64,000 bases of DNA from Thunnus maccoyii (GCF_910596095.1 NC_056537.1:378574-442573), one strand, 5' to 3'; counted from the first letter of the stretch, positions 1 to 11,068 are shown. The notes: a model not told the origin generated them from the letters alone. Program-made: numbers and translations.

Positions 1-993
1 TGCTCCAGCCAGGTAAACTAACACACCTCATTAACCTGCTCCAGCCAGGTAAACTAACACACCTCATTAACCTGCTCCAGCCAGGTAAACTAACACACCT
101 CACTAACCTGCTCCAGCCAGGTAAACTAACACACCTCATTAACCTGCTCCAGCCAGGTAAACTAACACACCTCATTAACCTGCTCCAGCCAGGTAAACTA
201 ACACACCTCATTAACCTGCTCCAGCCAGGTAAACTAACACACCTCACTAACCTGCTCCAGCCAGGTAAACTAACACACCTCACTAACCTGCTCCAGCCAG
301 GTAAACTAACACACCTCATCTACCTGCTCCAGCCAGGTAAACTAACACACCTCACTAACCTGCTCCAGCCAGGTAAACTAACACACCTCATTAACCTGCT
401 CCAGCCAGGTAAACTAACACACCTCATCTACCTGCTCCAGCCAGGTAAACTAACACACCTCACTAACCTGCTCCAGCCAGGTAAACTAACACACCTCACT
501 AACCTGCTCCAGCCAGGTAAACTAACACATCTCATTAACCTGCTCCAGCCAGGTAAACTAACACACCTCACTAACCTGCTCCAGCCAGGTAAACTAACAC
601 ACCTCATCTACCTGCTCCAGCCAGGTAAACTAACACACCTCATTAACCTGCTCCAGCCAGGTAAACTAACACACCTCACTAACCTGCTCCAGCCAGGTAA
701 ACTAACACACCTCACTAACCTGCTCCAGCCAGGTAAACTAACACACCTCATCTACCTGCTCCAGCCAGGTAAACTAACACATCTCATTAACCTGCTCCAG
801 CCAGGTAAACTAACACACCTCATTAACCTGCTCCAGCCAGGTAAACTAACACACCTCATTAACCTGCTCCAGCCAGGTAAACTAACACACCTCACTAACC
901 TGCTCCAGCCAGGTAAACTAACACACCTCACTAACCTGCTCCATCCAGGTAAACTAACACACCTCACTAACCTGCTCCAGCCAGGTAAACTAA
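1..993. repeat. 36-bp minisatellite, about 27 copies, in an ambra1 intron
   Basis: A 36-bp unit is repeated head to tail from the first base, so the array may extend beyond the window. Each unit contains TGCTCCAGCCAGGTAAACTA followed by a CACCTCA(T/C)TAACC tail. Variation is limited mostly to the ATTAACC/ACTAACC/ATCTACC segment. 36 is a multiple of three, so open frames on the reverse strand are an artefact of the period. It lies upstream of the first visible ambra1 exon, presumably inside an intron. Confidence 0.97.
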
Positions 994-1475
994 CAGTAGT
1001 TGTAAATGCAGAGTTGGTGATATGAAGCTCTGTTAGTTGTACAAGTGAACAGCAACCTTGTAATTATCTCGTTAGAGGTTTTCAGACGGAGCTGTGGGAG
1101 AAATGAAAGCCAGCTGCTGGTTCTCAGTAATAAACTCTGTCAGTAGAACAACAGAGGATCAAACAGGGACTTTCTGTTCAGAGGCAGAATGCCAGAGGTC
1201 ACTGGGTTTATAGACGAGTCTCTCATCAAAACTGCAAAGAGATCAGACAGAATATAACAATATTCACTTCTCTAACAGTGAAATTAACATGTAAATGTGG
1301 TTAAGATGGCTGCTTTTCTGTCTCTGTGGACTGTTTCTGTTGTCTCGGGACATTAGAAACCAGAAGTTATATATATATATATAACGGTTGTCTGTATTCT
1401 TTCTACCTCAGTCACACCTACTTTCAGTTTGTTGATGAAACAATAAGTCTGAAGTTTGTCCTCTGTGCTGCTCAG
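994..1475 (+). other. ambra1 intron end, unique sequence
   Basis: This is non-repetitive intronic DNA apart from a short TA run near 1370. It ends in the acceptor TGTGCTGCTCAG. No other feature was seen. Confidence 0.7.
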
Positions 1476-1661
1476 GCTTTCTCCAGCTGCTTACTACGCC
1501 CAGAGGATGATCCAGTATCTGTCCAGACGTGACAGCATCCGCCAGCGCTCGCTTCGCTATCAGCAGAACCGCCTGCGGGCCATGTCGTCGTCCTCCGACG
1601 GCCCTGCCAGTAACCCGTCCGGCTCCATGGACAACAGTGACGTGGACTTTGAGGAGCTGGA
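1476..1661 (+). CDS. ambra1: ambra1 exon (first in window)
   Basis: The exon follows acceptor CTGCTCAG and ends before GTAAGAAA. It encodes [20 protein letters not shown] and continues into a serine-rich acidic linker ending in DVDFEEL. It begins with one base that completes a codon from an exon outside the window and ends in phase 2. Confidence 0.92.
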
Positions 1662-2585
1662 GTAAGAAAAGAACATTATAAGCTGGATGTATAATTCATG
1701 TCATCAGTTTTAGCCGACTGAGACAAGAGGAGAGAAACACTGTTTGCTCTGCACAAAACAAACTGTATTAATCTGTCTAAACAGTAGCTGTGGGGAGATG
1801 AAGCGTTATGGCATGTCTGCAGCTCAGCTGTGCCAAGACAACCCAACAAGGACAAAATGGGCCCAAAAGTTAAAAAACAGACAAACAGATAGTTTGTTTA
1901 TTTTTCTTTGAAGTCTGGGTTACTGGGTTGTAGTGGAGAGATTATTTCATCCCAGTTGAGTTTGCAGGCCTGTCTCTAACGGAATCATTTCTTTCAGCGA
2001 TAACGGAGACAGAGCGAGGCACAGGACGCCACGAAACGCCAGGATGTCAGCGCCCTCGCTGGGTCGCTTCGTCCCTCGGTGAGTCAGCTCTCATCACCAC
2101 GACGTGTAGAACAGTCTGCAGAGTCCGTTCCCGGGACGTTTAACCCGGGACGTTTCACCGGGTTACACATGAAGCTCAGGTTACTCATCATCCTGATGAT
2201 GTCACAGGGATGACATCAGCATGACCTTAACTTGGGTCTGAGAGTTTTAACAGAAAGACTGTGTTACAAACTGGAGGAGTGGAGTTTGAAAGATGTGGGC
2301 ATTCAGGAAGCAAGGGGGGGGGGGTAACAGTGTTGCATTGTGGGAAGTGTAGGATCCATACTAGAGACTAAAAGCCTCCGCTGCTCTTCTTCTACTGTTG
2401 TTTAATCTGTGTTTGATGAGTCTGCAGTTTTATGGAAGTTAACGCTGAGTTTAGAAGATGTTTTATGTCTGTTCCCCTCCAGGCGCTTCCTCCTTCCTGA
2501 GTACCTGCCCTACGCTGGGATCTTCCATGAAAGAGGGCAGCCTGGCCTGGCCACACACTCCTCTGTCAACAGAGTACTGGCCGGT

Positions 2586-2659
<74 letters not shown>

Positions 2660-5600
2660 TTTGCACTGACACCAAAAACACCATTTAAAGTTTGGAAATC
2701 AGCTCCAGCCACCAGCCAGATGCTGATAAGCGTCGCTGCATGTTGTTCAGTTCTCCGTTTTGTGCTACTTACTTACGTTATCTTGTATCAGAAAACATCC
2801 GACCAACTGAATGAATACGTGTAATATCAACAGTGTTTACTCGTTTCCTCAGGGGCATCGATCGGGGACGGACAGTCTGCGGTCGCCAGCAACATCGCCA
2901 ACACCACCTACCGCCTGCAGTGGTGGGACTTCACCAAGTTTGATCTGCCTGAAATCAGCAACGGTACGACAGCCGTGAGCCGGGACGCCTGCTGGCAGCG
3001 TCACCGCGAGAGCTTCATCACATGGAGCTCATAATAACTATGAAGTTTATCTGTAGAACAAAGACTACAGTAGACTTTACTTATTAAATAAATAAGATAT
3101 CAAGCATCAACGTAAAAATGATTGATAAACCCGTCGATAATGAGATTTAAGAAGGGAGAAAGGTTTTAAAATAGTGTTTCAGCTCCCAGATGACATTCAT
3201 TCATTCATTCATTCATTCATTCATTCATTCATTCATTCGTTCATTCGTTCATTCATTCATTCATTCATTCATTCATTCATTCATTCATTCATTCTGGCTG
3301 CTGACGAGTTTTTAAGAAAGCTTTGACAGGATTTGGAGGAAGAGCGCGCTGGTGTCACTGTTCCTAATCTGAGGAGTCACTACGTGGTTTCTCTTTCATT
3401 AAATTCTGTTTATTTTTATGTCTTTGCTCTAGTTTGTGTTTGTTTTTGTTTAATAATTCTTCGGTTCTTTTATTTGTCCGTTTTGATCAAAAAGTTCCAG
3501 GAACTGTGGAACCACAGGGACTCTTCTCAGGAACTGATCCAGGAACTTAAAAGTTCCTGTTTGTGTTTCATCTGAAGAACTTTGTAGATCAGACTAAAGA
3601 TTCAAACAAGCTGGTCTAAAAGCTGTTTTAGAAGCTTAACTATTAAATTAATCACCAACTACTTTGATAATTGATTAATTGTTTTGAGAATTCTGTGATT
3701 GCAGCTTGTTAAATGTGAATATTTTCTGGTTTCTTTAGTCTCTGTGACAGTAAACTGAATATTCGTCATTCATTTTATGGCCCAAACAACTAATCAATGA
3801 AACCAGAACATAATCAAGAGTAATTGATGAAATGAAAACAATCGTTAGTTGCAGCTCTGATCCAAATCTGGAGAAAATACTGAATGTTGAGGAGATTTAT
3901 GGACTTGCGGTTCTGAGTCTGTGTGTGTTTGTCCTGCTCAGCCTCGGTCAACGTCCTGGTGCCAAACTGTAAGATCTACAACGACGCCAGCTGTGACATC
4001 TCCGCAGACGGTCAGCTGCTGGCTGTTTTTATTCCCAGCAGTCAGCGGGGTTTTCCAGACGAAGGCATCCTGGCCATCTACTCTCTGGCTCCTCACAACC
4101 TGGGAGAGATGCTCTACACCAAGAGATTCGGTACAGTTTCACATGTTCATTTCATTTTAAATCTTGCATCAAGCTCACTTTTAATTGTGTATAATATGAA
4201 TTCCTTTTGCATTTCAGTTTATTCAGTTAAATGTTTATTATTATGACCCAAATATGACAAATTATTTTCATGTTTTATTTGTAGCAGGAAATAACAACAT
4301 GACCAGCAATAAAACTATAAAACAACAGGCAGAATATTCGCTCTACATGTGGGCTGAAACATACCTGCTCTTTATAAAAGAATAAAGCATTTAACTAAAG
4401 ATAACAAGAGTAAACAGATGTTAGATGTGTAGAAGTTCAGAGAAGAAGGAAATGTTTTAGTAAATGTTTAAACTGTAAGAACACAATTTTAATTTTGTTC
4501 CAGATGTTTGTGTATGTACAGAAAAATGATCTTAAATCATAGTTATTATTAAAAGCAGGTCTGGTTCAGTTCATTTACAGTTTACAGTTTCATTCAGCAG
4601 ACGCTTTTATCCAAAGCGACGATACAACACAAACAAGGATCTGTTCAGGAGACGACGACACCAGTACGGGTCAGAAAGAGTTTGAGTCCAGTAGGACGTA
4701 GATGCCAAAAGGCTCAGAGGAGATGCATAGAAGCAGATTTTTGTTTTCTTTTGTTCATGAAGAGCTGGTATTTAGTCTTCTCTTAAAGACTGAGAGGGAC
4801 TCTGCGGGTCAAACAGAGTTTGGTAACTCGTTCCACCACCGGGGAACTACAGAGCAGAAGAGTCTAGCTGGTGATTTAGGGTCCTGTTGTGGTACCAGGC
4901 GCCTTTCATTGGCAGAGCGTAGTGGGCGGGAGGGAGTGTAGACCTGAATGAGGGAGTTCAGGTAGGCGGGAGCTGTTTTAGTGGCTGTTCTGTGATGCGG
5001 GCAGCAACTGGGAGCCAGTGGAGGGAGATGAACAGCAGGGTGATGTGCTGTTTTGGGCTGGTTGAAGACCAGAAGCGCCACCGTGTTCTGGATCATCTGC
5101 AGAGGTCTGAACGTACATGCGGAGAGGCCTGCTGGTAAGGAGCTGCAGTAGTCGATGTGTGATATTACGAGAGCCTGTAGCAGGAGTTGTGCTGCAAGCT
5201 CAGACAGGTAGAGTCTGATCTTCCTGATGTTGTACAGGACAAACCCACACGACTGAGCAACTGAGGCCACGTGAGCCTTAAAGGTTAGTTGGTCATCGAT
5301 CATGACACCCAAGCGTCAGGCAGACTTTGTGGGCATGAGTTGGGTTGGTTCCAGCTGGATGCTGATGTTTTTTTGAATAGAGGGACTGGCTGGGATGGTA
5401 AGGAGCTCAGTCTTAGAGAGGTTGAAGCTGATCCATGCTGATGTATCGACAAGGCATGACGAGATCCAAGCCGAGACTGTGTGGTCTTCCGGTGGGAACG
5501 ACAGGAAGAGCTGAGTGTCGTCAGCATAGCAATGGAGTGAGAAACCATGGGAGCGGATGATTGCGCCGTTTGTAACAGCTCTGGTTATTGTTCCAGGTCT

Positions 5601-6206
5601 TATGGAGTTCTGTGTTGGCAGAAGGGAGACGATAGTACAGATGAACACCTCTCAGTACTGTATCACTATGAAAAGTGAATGTATGTATGTAATATCTGTC
5701 TCTAGCGTCATGCTAACCACCTTCACTGATGTCTGTCCTCCGTCAGGTCCGAATGCGATATCCGTCAGCTTGTCTCCGATGGGCTGCTACGTGATGGTGG
5801 GCCTGGCCTCTCGCAGGATCCTGCTGCATCCCACCACCGACCACATGGTGGCGCAAGTCTTCCGCCTGCAACAGCCGCATGGAGGAGAGACGTCCATCAG
5901 GGTGAGACGGTGCTAACAGAACCACTTCCTGCCTCTAACGCTGTTATCACTGCTGCACTTAATAATGCAGGACAGACCAGTACTACTAATACTAGAGTAG
6001 TAGTACTTTATTAATTAATTACCTCGTTACTGTGGGCACCCCCCCCCCCCCCCAGATATATGTATACATATATATGTGTATATATATGTGTGTGTATATA
6101 TATGTATACATATATATACACACACATATATATACACATATATATATATGTATACATATATATATATGTGTATATATATGTATACATATATATATGTGTA
6201 TTATAT

Positions 6207-6237
<31 letters not shown>

Positions 6238-8102
6238 CTATTACTATATAATATATATATTATACTGTCGACTATAACTATTAAATCTGATCAAAACTTA
6301 AAACACATCAGTGATTTTAAAACACAGTTGCAAAATTTCATCATCTCACCAGTGGAGCGCAGCGTGGTCGCTTTAATTATTAATAAATATTATTGATAAT
6401 TAATTATTAATAATTATTATTAATATAATAGATTACGACACAGCTATCAGTGTGTGTGTGTGTGTTTCAGATAGTGTGTGTGTGTGTGTTTCAGATAGTG
6501 TGTGTGTGTAATAAGTGTGTGTGTGTGTAATAAGTGTGTGTGTGTAATAAGTGTGTGTGTGTGTGTAATAAGTGTGTGTGTGTAATAAGTGTGTGTGTGT
6601 AATAAGTGTGTGTGTGTAATAAGTGTGTGTGTGTAATAAGTGTGTGTGTGTGTAATAAGTGTGGGTGTGTAATAAGTGTGTGTGTGTGTTTCAGATAGTG
6701 TGTGTGTGTGTGTTTCAGATAGTGTGTGTGTGTGTGTGTAATAAATGTGTGTGTGTAATAAGTTTGTGTGTGTGTGTGTGTAATCAGTGTGTGTGTGTGT
6801 TTCAGATAGTGTGTGTGTGTGTGTGTAATAAGTGTGTGTGTGTGTGTGTGTGTGTAATAAGTGTGTGTGTGTGTGTGTGTGTAATAAGTGTGTGTGTGTG
6901 TGTGTAATCAGTGTGTGTGTGTGTGTGTGTGTAATAAGTGTGTGTGTGTGTGTGTAATAAGTGTGTGTGTGTGTGTGTAATCAGTGTGTGTGTGTGTGTG
7001 TGTGTAATAAGTGTGTGTGTGTGTGTGTAATCAGTGTGTGTGTGTGTAATAAGTGTGTGTGTGTGTGTGTGTGTGTAATAAGTGTGTGTGTGTAATAAGT
7101 GTGTGTGTGTGTAATCAGTGTGTGTGTGTGTAATAAGTGTGTGTGTGTGTGTGTGTAATCAGTGTGTGTGTGTGTAATAAGTGTGTGTATGTGTGTGTGT
7201 GTGTGTAATAAGTGTGTGTGTGTAATAAGTGTGTGTGTGTGTGTGTAATAAGTGTGTGTATGTGTGTGTGTTTCAGATGGTGTTTAACGTCGTCTATCCG
7301 ATGGCTCCAGACCAGCGGCGCCACGTCAGTATCAACTCAGCTCGCTGGCTGCCGGATCCGGGGATGGGTCTGGCGTATGGAACCAACAAGGGGGACCTGG
7401 TGATCTGCCGGCCTGTGTGAGTCTGCACGCCGCCGCCACCGCCGCCGCCGTTAATCCTTCATGCTGCTCACGTCTTCCTCTCTGAACCTACTGGAGTTAA
7501 TATTCACTCAGTTACCAGTTTGATCAAACTATTGCAGATCAATACAACAAACTGTCCTTTCATCAAGGTTCAGTTTATATTAACAGACGTGTTGATTGAT
7601 TATAGATATATAATATAGATCTGTAACTAGTTAATCTATAAACAAGATGAACTCGACTTCAGAGCTGCAGCAACATTTTAATACACAATTCATTGTTTTA
7701 GTATTTAAACAACCTCAAACTGCTGCTTCATGGGATCATAAACTGAATATCTTTGGATGTTTGATGTTTAATAGACCAAACAATAAATCAGTTGATTTAG
7801 AATAGAGCTGCATTAGTCAAATAATTGAGAATTGATCAATTTAATTGGCAAATATTTTGATAATCGATAATCAAGCAGAAATAAGTTTTATGGACGTGTA
7901 CCTAATAAACTGGCAGCTGATGTTCCCCTCCAGTGCCTCCACACTGAGATGTGACTTGATGTGATTATCTTAATGGGCAATCTGAACAGGAAGACCATTA
8001 ATTGAAGAGGCTCAATTAGTGCTTCTAACGAGGTCATGGTCTGTGCAATTCCACGAAGAAATCCCTCCTCTGCTTTAAGACTTCCTGCATAGGAGTGAAT
8101 TA

Positions 8103-8151
<49 letters not shown>

Positions 8152-11068
8152 GTTCTACCGAAGCGACGGCGAGAGTCCTGCAGAGTCGAGCAGCGAGCCT
8201 TTATTCTCCGTCAACAACAGCGGAACCAGCCGGAGCCGAGGTTCTGATAGACCAGGGTGAGAACCTGCAGCACACATCAGGCTGCTCAATAAAACACCAA
8301 TAATCTGATTTTATTTACCTTTAAGTCCCAAAATGACCATCAGTTGTATTTTAGTGTGTCATGTGCTTCCTGACCTTTGCACCATGTGACCTAAAGTGGA
8401 AACAACAGTTTAGATGTAGAAACAGCAGACAGATGTTTGAATCAACATCTGGAAGTAAAATCGTTCTTTAAAGTCTTAAATCAACTACAGAAGCATCTCA
8501 CAAACACAGGACATGAAAACACGACTTAAAAAATAAACATTAGAGTTAAAAAGTGTGAAAGTAACTTGATCTGAGAGCAAAACAAGTTTTAACTTATAAT
8601 AATTTACTAAATGTAAATAATATTTGATCAGCACTCACTAACCATCACACTGCTCTGTGATTCATCGTCAGGCCAAACCGCTCAGGCTGGAGGCTGGACA
8701 GAGACATGGGACTGATGAACGCCATTGGCCTTCAGCCCCGACACCCCGCCCCCTCAGTGACATCACAAGGAACCCAGACACCAATCATCCAGCTGCAGAA
8801 TGCCGAGACACAAACAGAGAGGGACCTATCAGAGCCCAGCACCTCCCAGCCAGCACTCAGTACTGAAACACTGCAACACCTCCGTCACACCTGATACACC
8901 TGCTACACCTGATACACCTGTTATACCTGCTACACCTGATACACCTGATACACCTGTTATACCTGATACACCTGTTATACCTGCTACACCTGTTATACCT
9001 GATACACCTGTTATACCTGATACACCTGCTACACCTGATACACCTGCTATACCTGCTACACCTGATATACCTGATACATGTTATACCTGCTCCAACATAC
9101 ACTGATACACACTGTCACACCTGTTACACCTGTTACACCTATTATACCTAATACACCTGACACACCTGTTATACCTTCTCCAACACCTCCGTCACACCTG
9201 ATACACCTGTTATACCTATTATACCTAATACACCTGATACACCTGTTACACCTGACACACCTGTTATACCTGATACACCTGTTATACCTGATACACCTGT
9301 TATACCTGCTCCGACATACACTGATACAGCTCTACTCCGCTGATCTCTAGCTTGGTTTGCTTCGTAGGTAATGATTAGTGTTTATGAAAGGATGATTGAA
9401 TCTGTCCTCAGCGTGGTCTCTTCTCTCCACAGATGTCCCTCCTGAGACTCCGTCCACCAGCCGAGCAGCTCAGGCGCAGCTGGAGTCTCAAAGCAGCAGA
9501 GTTCAGGACGGCAGCCAGACCGAAGCCTCAGCAGAGGCCGACACGTCCACCGCTGCTGCAGGTACTGATCAATACTCTGCTGCTCATTCAATACTCTGCT
9601 GTTCACTCAACATTCTGCTGTTCACTCAACACTCTGCTGTTCACTCAACACTCTGCTGCTCACTCAACACTCTGCTGTTCACTCAACACTCTGCTGTTCA
9701 CTCAACACTCTGCTGTTCACTCAACACTCTGCTGCTCATTCAATACTCTGCTGTTCACTCAACATTCTGCTGTTCACTCAACACTCTGCTGTTCACTCAA
9801 CACTCTGCTGCTCACTCAACACTCTGCTGTTCACTCAACACTCTGCTGCTCATTCAACACTCTGCTGCTCACTCAACACTCTGCTGTTCACTCAACACTC
9901 TGCTGCTCACTCAACACTCTGCTGTTCACTCAACACTCTGCTGTTCACTCAACACTCTGCTGTTCACTCAACACTCTGCTGTTCACTCAACACTCTGCTG
10001 TTCACTCAACGCTCTGATCAATACTCTGCTGTTCACTCAACATTCTGCTGCTCACTCAACACTCTGCTGCTCACTCAACATTCTGCTGTTCACTCAACAC
10101 TCTGATCAATACTCTGCTGCTCACTCAATACTCTGATCAATACTCTGCTGCTCACTCAATACTCTGATCAATACTCTGCTGTTCACTCAACACTCTGCTG
10201 TTCACTCAACACTCTGATCAATACTCTGCTGTTCACTCAACGCTCTGATATATAAATGTGCACCATGACTTGTGAACAACAGTTTGACGTTGATATATAA
10301 ATGTGCACCATGACTTGTGAACAACGTGAACAGTGTGATGTTGACATATAAATGTGCACCATGACTTGTGAACAACGTGAACAGTGTGATGTTGACATAT
10401 AAATGTGCACCATGACTTGTGAACAACGTGAACAGTGTGATGTTGACATATAAATGTGCACCATGACTTGTGAACAACGTGAACAACAGTTTGACATTTA
10501 TCCTTGTCTCTGCTGTCTTGCTTCAGGAGAATCTCCAGATGTCGGTTCGGGTGAAGACGCTCTGGCACGAATCCGCCGGCTGATTGCGGAGGGCGGCATG
10601 ACGGCAGTGGTGCAGCGGGAGCAGAGCACCACCATGGCGTCCATGGGCGGTTTCGGGAACAACATCATCGTCAGCCATCGCATCCACCGCGGCTCCCAGA
10701 CGGGCTCCGGGGCCTCCAGGCTGCCCGCCGCCCCCTCCTCCTCCTCAGGGTCCCTGCTCCTCACCCAGCCCCCAGCCCACATCTACCCGCCTCCCCAGGC
10801 CTCCGGCCCGTCTGAACAGCTGGCTCCCATGTGGGGCCCCCAGGTCCTGTCCGGCCCCCGGCCCCCCAGCCTTTCTCTGGCCGTGGACATGGACGACGTG
10901 TTTGACGGGGGACGAACAGACGACGACTCCCTGCCGGGCCCTTCCTCTTCCTCCCTGCTCCTTTCTTCCCCCTCCTCCTCCTCCTCCTCCTCTCACAGCC
11001 CCCTCCCCGGCAGTGGTGGGGGAGGAGGCGGCCCCAACAGTTACCCCGGCGACCCGTACAGCAGGTAG
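1476..11068 (+). CDS. ambra1: ambra1, activating molecule in BECN1-regulated autophagy 1, 3' part (eleven coding exons)
   Basis: AMBRA1 is a cytosolic WD40 scaffold that promotes Beclin-1/PI3K-III autophagy and is a substrate receptor of the CUL4-DDB1 ubiquitin ligase. Eleven exons with consistent GT-AG borders and phases join into about 641 C-terminal codons without a stop: 1476-1661, 1998-2078, 2483-2583, 2853-2963, 3942-4130, 5747-5901, 7277-7416, 8152-8256, 8672-8859, 9433-9561 and 10527-11068. Recognisable family stretches include [67 protein letters not shown] and [20 protein letters not shown]. The paired TQT dynein-light-chain motifs are present in the ninth listed exon. The N-terminal WD40 exons lie left of the window. 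Fish can carry two paralogues (a and b), and I cannot tell which this is. Confidence 0.96.
1998..2078 (+). CDS. ambra1: ambra1 exon
   Basis: The acceptor is TTTCTTTCAG and the donor GTGAGTCA. It encodes [20 protein letters not shown] followed by LGRFVP, matching the AMBRA1 family. Phases on both sides agree with the neighbouring exons. The 336-bp intron before it holds nothing recognisable. Confidence 0.93.
2483..2583 (+). CDS. ambra1: ambra1 exon
   Basis: The acceptor is CCCCTCCAG and the donor GTAAACAC, the latter running directly into a CA microsatellite. It encodes [20 protein letters not shown] and then [14 protein letters not shown], a strongly conserved AMBRA1 stretch. The exon is 101 nt and ends in phase 1. 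Confidence 0.95.
2584..2661. repeat. CA microsatellite at the donor of an ambra1 exon
   Basis: An (AC)n run begins two bases inside the intron, so the splice donor GTAAAC is contiguous with the repeat. One AT interruption is visible. Confidence 0.95.
2853..2963 (+). CDS. ambra1: ambra1 exon
   Basis: The acceptor is TTTCCTCAG and the donor GTACGACA. It encodes [20 protein letters not shown] and then [15 protein letters not shown], a hallmark AMBRA1 segment. Phase 1 on both sides. Confidence 0.95.
2964..3941 (+). repeat. ambra1 intron with an ATTC microsatellite
   Basis: This 978-bp intron has a tetranucleotide (ATTC)n run at about 3197-3294 with a few GTTC variants. The remainder is AT-rich unique sequence. 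Open frames within it have no family resemblance. Confidence 0.85.
3942..4130 (+). CDS. ambra1: ambra1 exon
   Basis: The acceptor is CCTGCTCAG and the donor GTACAGTT. It encodes [20 protein letters not shown], then [20 protein letters not shown] and an ending of YTKRFG. This is the start of the C-terminal beta-propeller-like half of AMBRA1. Confidence 0.96.
4131..4560 (+). other. ambra1 intron, unique part
   Basis: AT-rich intronic DNA before the antisense LINE. Nothing else is recognisable. Confidence 0.6.
4561..5660 (-). mobile_element. L2-type LINE remnant, antisense in an ambra1 intron
   Basis: Read on the minus strand, this is the 3' part of a non-LTR retrotransposon. A reverse-transcriptase fragment with the catalytic [17 protein letters not shown] stretch lies near 5530. 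The L2-family downstream motif [20 protein letters not shown] starts at 5312. It is followed by [20 protein letters not shown] and an ending of [11 protein letters not shown]. The two parts are in different frames, with a break near 5310-5320. The plus-strand left end carries the fish L2 tail CAGACGCTTTTATCCAAAGC. Endonuclease and the N-terminal reverse transcriptase are missing, so it is a 5'-truncated dead copy. Confidence 0.93.
5747..5901 (+). CDS. ambra1: ambra1 exon
   Basis: The acceptor is CCTCCGTCAG and the donor GTGAGACG. It encodes [20 protein letters not shown], then [20 protein letters not shown] and an ending of GGETSIR. It starts 87 bp after the antisense LINE and ends in phase 0. 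Confidence 0.95.
6044..6420. repeat. poly-C and (TATA/TATG)n low-complexity tract in an ambra1 intron
   Basis: A C-rich run at 6041-6054 is followed by alternating TATATG/TATACA repeats to about 6250. AT-rich sequence with short inverted TAATTATTAA motifs continues to about 6420. No gene content. Confidence 0.9.
6451..7274. repeat. (GT)n-TAATAAG compound array before an ambra1 acceptor
   Basis: About 820 bp of GT runs are separated by TAATAAG or TAATCAG spacers. Five copies of GTTTCAGATAGTG occur inside it, with AG dinucleotides at 6469, 6493, 6693, 6717 and 6804. Each resembles the real acceptor TTTCAG/ATGGTG of the next exon. The array runs directly into that acceptor. Confidence 0.95.
7277..7416 (+). 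CDS. ambra1: ambra1 exon
   Basis: The acceptor is GTGTGTTTCAG at the end of the GT array and the donor GTGAGTCT. It encodes [20 protein letters not shown], then [20 protein letters not shown] and LVICRP. It starts in phase 0 and ends in phase 2. Confidence 0.95.
7417..8151 (+). other. ambra1 intron with terminal GT microsatellite
   Basis: 735 bp of AT-rich unique DNA. It ends in (GT)n at about 8107-8147 directly before the acceptor GTGTGCAG. No coding content was recognised. Confidence 0.8.
8152..8256 (+). CDS. ambra1: ambra1 exon
   Basis: The acceptor is TGTGTGCAG and the donor GTGAGAAC. It encodes [20 protein letters not shown] and ends in [10 protein letters not shown]. The sequence is less conserved than its neighbours but collinear with the family segment that ends in ERPGTSR. 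Phases fit on both sides. Confidence 0.88.
8672..8859 (+). CDS. ambra1: ambra1 exon with two TQT (dynein light chain-binding) motifs
   Basis: The acceptor is CATCGTCAG and the donor is probably GTACTGAA. It encodes [20 protein letters not shown] and then two TQT tripeptides, at 8772-8780 and 8808-8816, exactly 12 residues apart. In mammalian AMBRA1 two TQT motifs with the same spacing bind dynein light chain LC8 and tether the complex to microtubules (established knowledge). The end is chosen because it leaves phase 1, which the next exon needs. Confidence 0.9.
8878..9325. repeat. (TACACCTGA)n-type 9-bp minisatellite in an ambra1 intron
   Basis: An array of nonamers of the form GATACACCT, GTTATACCT and GCTACACCT begins just after the preceding exon. 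Open frames on both strands follow from the 9-bp period. Confidence 0.93.
9433..9561 (+). CDS. ambra1: ambra1 exon
   Basis: The acceptor is CTCTCCACAG and the donor GTACTGAT. It encodes [20 protein letters not shown] and an acidic, Ala/Ser-rich tail. This linker is poorly conserved in the family, but phase 1 on both sides and no stop support it. Confidence 0.82.
9567..10246. repeat. 19-bp minisatellite abutting an ambra1 splice donor
   Basis: Units of ACTCTGCTGTTCACTCAAC (19 bp) and a CTGCTCACTCAA variant repeat about 35 times. The array starts within about 10 bp of the exon end. Several later units contain CTGATCAATACTCTGCTG, the same sequence that follows the real donor. Long open frames here come from the repeat. 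Confidence 0.95.
10247..10490. repeat. 51-bp tandem repeat, about five copies, before the last ambra1 exon
   Basis: The marker AAATGTGCACCATGACTTGT recurs with a 51-bp period (ATG of the marker at 10301, 10352, 10403 and 10454; the first copy at 10256 is shorter). The array ends about 35 bp before the final ambra1 acceptor. Confidence 0.93.
10527..11068 (+). CDS. ambra1: ambra1 last coding exon
   Basis: The acceptor is GTCTTGCTTCAG and the stop is TAG at 11066. It encodes [20 protein letters not shown], then [20 protein letters not shown] and [15 protein letters not shown] low-complexity Pro/Ser-rich tail follows, with a poly-Ser run and a six-Gly run, ending GDPYSR. The conserved half is typical AMBRA1; the tail is GC-rich and divergent, as in other species. 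Confidence 0.95.

Noticed and set aside
1..993. CRISPR-like regular repeat
   Set aside because: Units are directly adjacent with no unique spacers, and the genome is eukaryotic.
5557..5916. 119-codon plus-strand frame as a separate gene
   Set aside because: Its second half is the ambra1 exon 5747-5901 read through the acceptor; the first half is antisense LINE.
9396..10136. 246-codon plus-strand frame downstream of an ambra1 exon
   Set aside because: Only its first part (9433-9561) overlaps an exon, in another frame. The rest is the 19-bp repeat read through.
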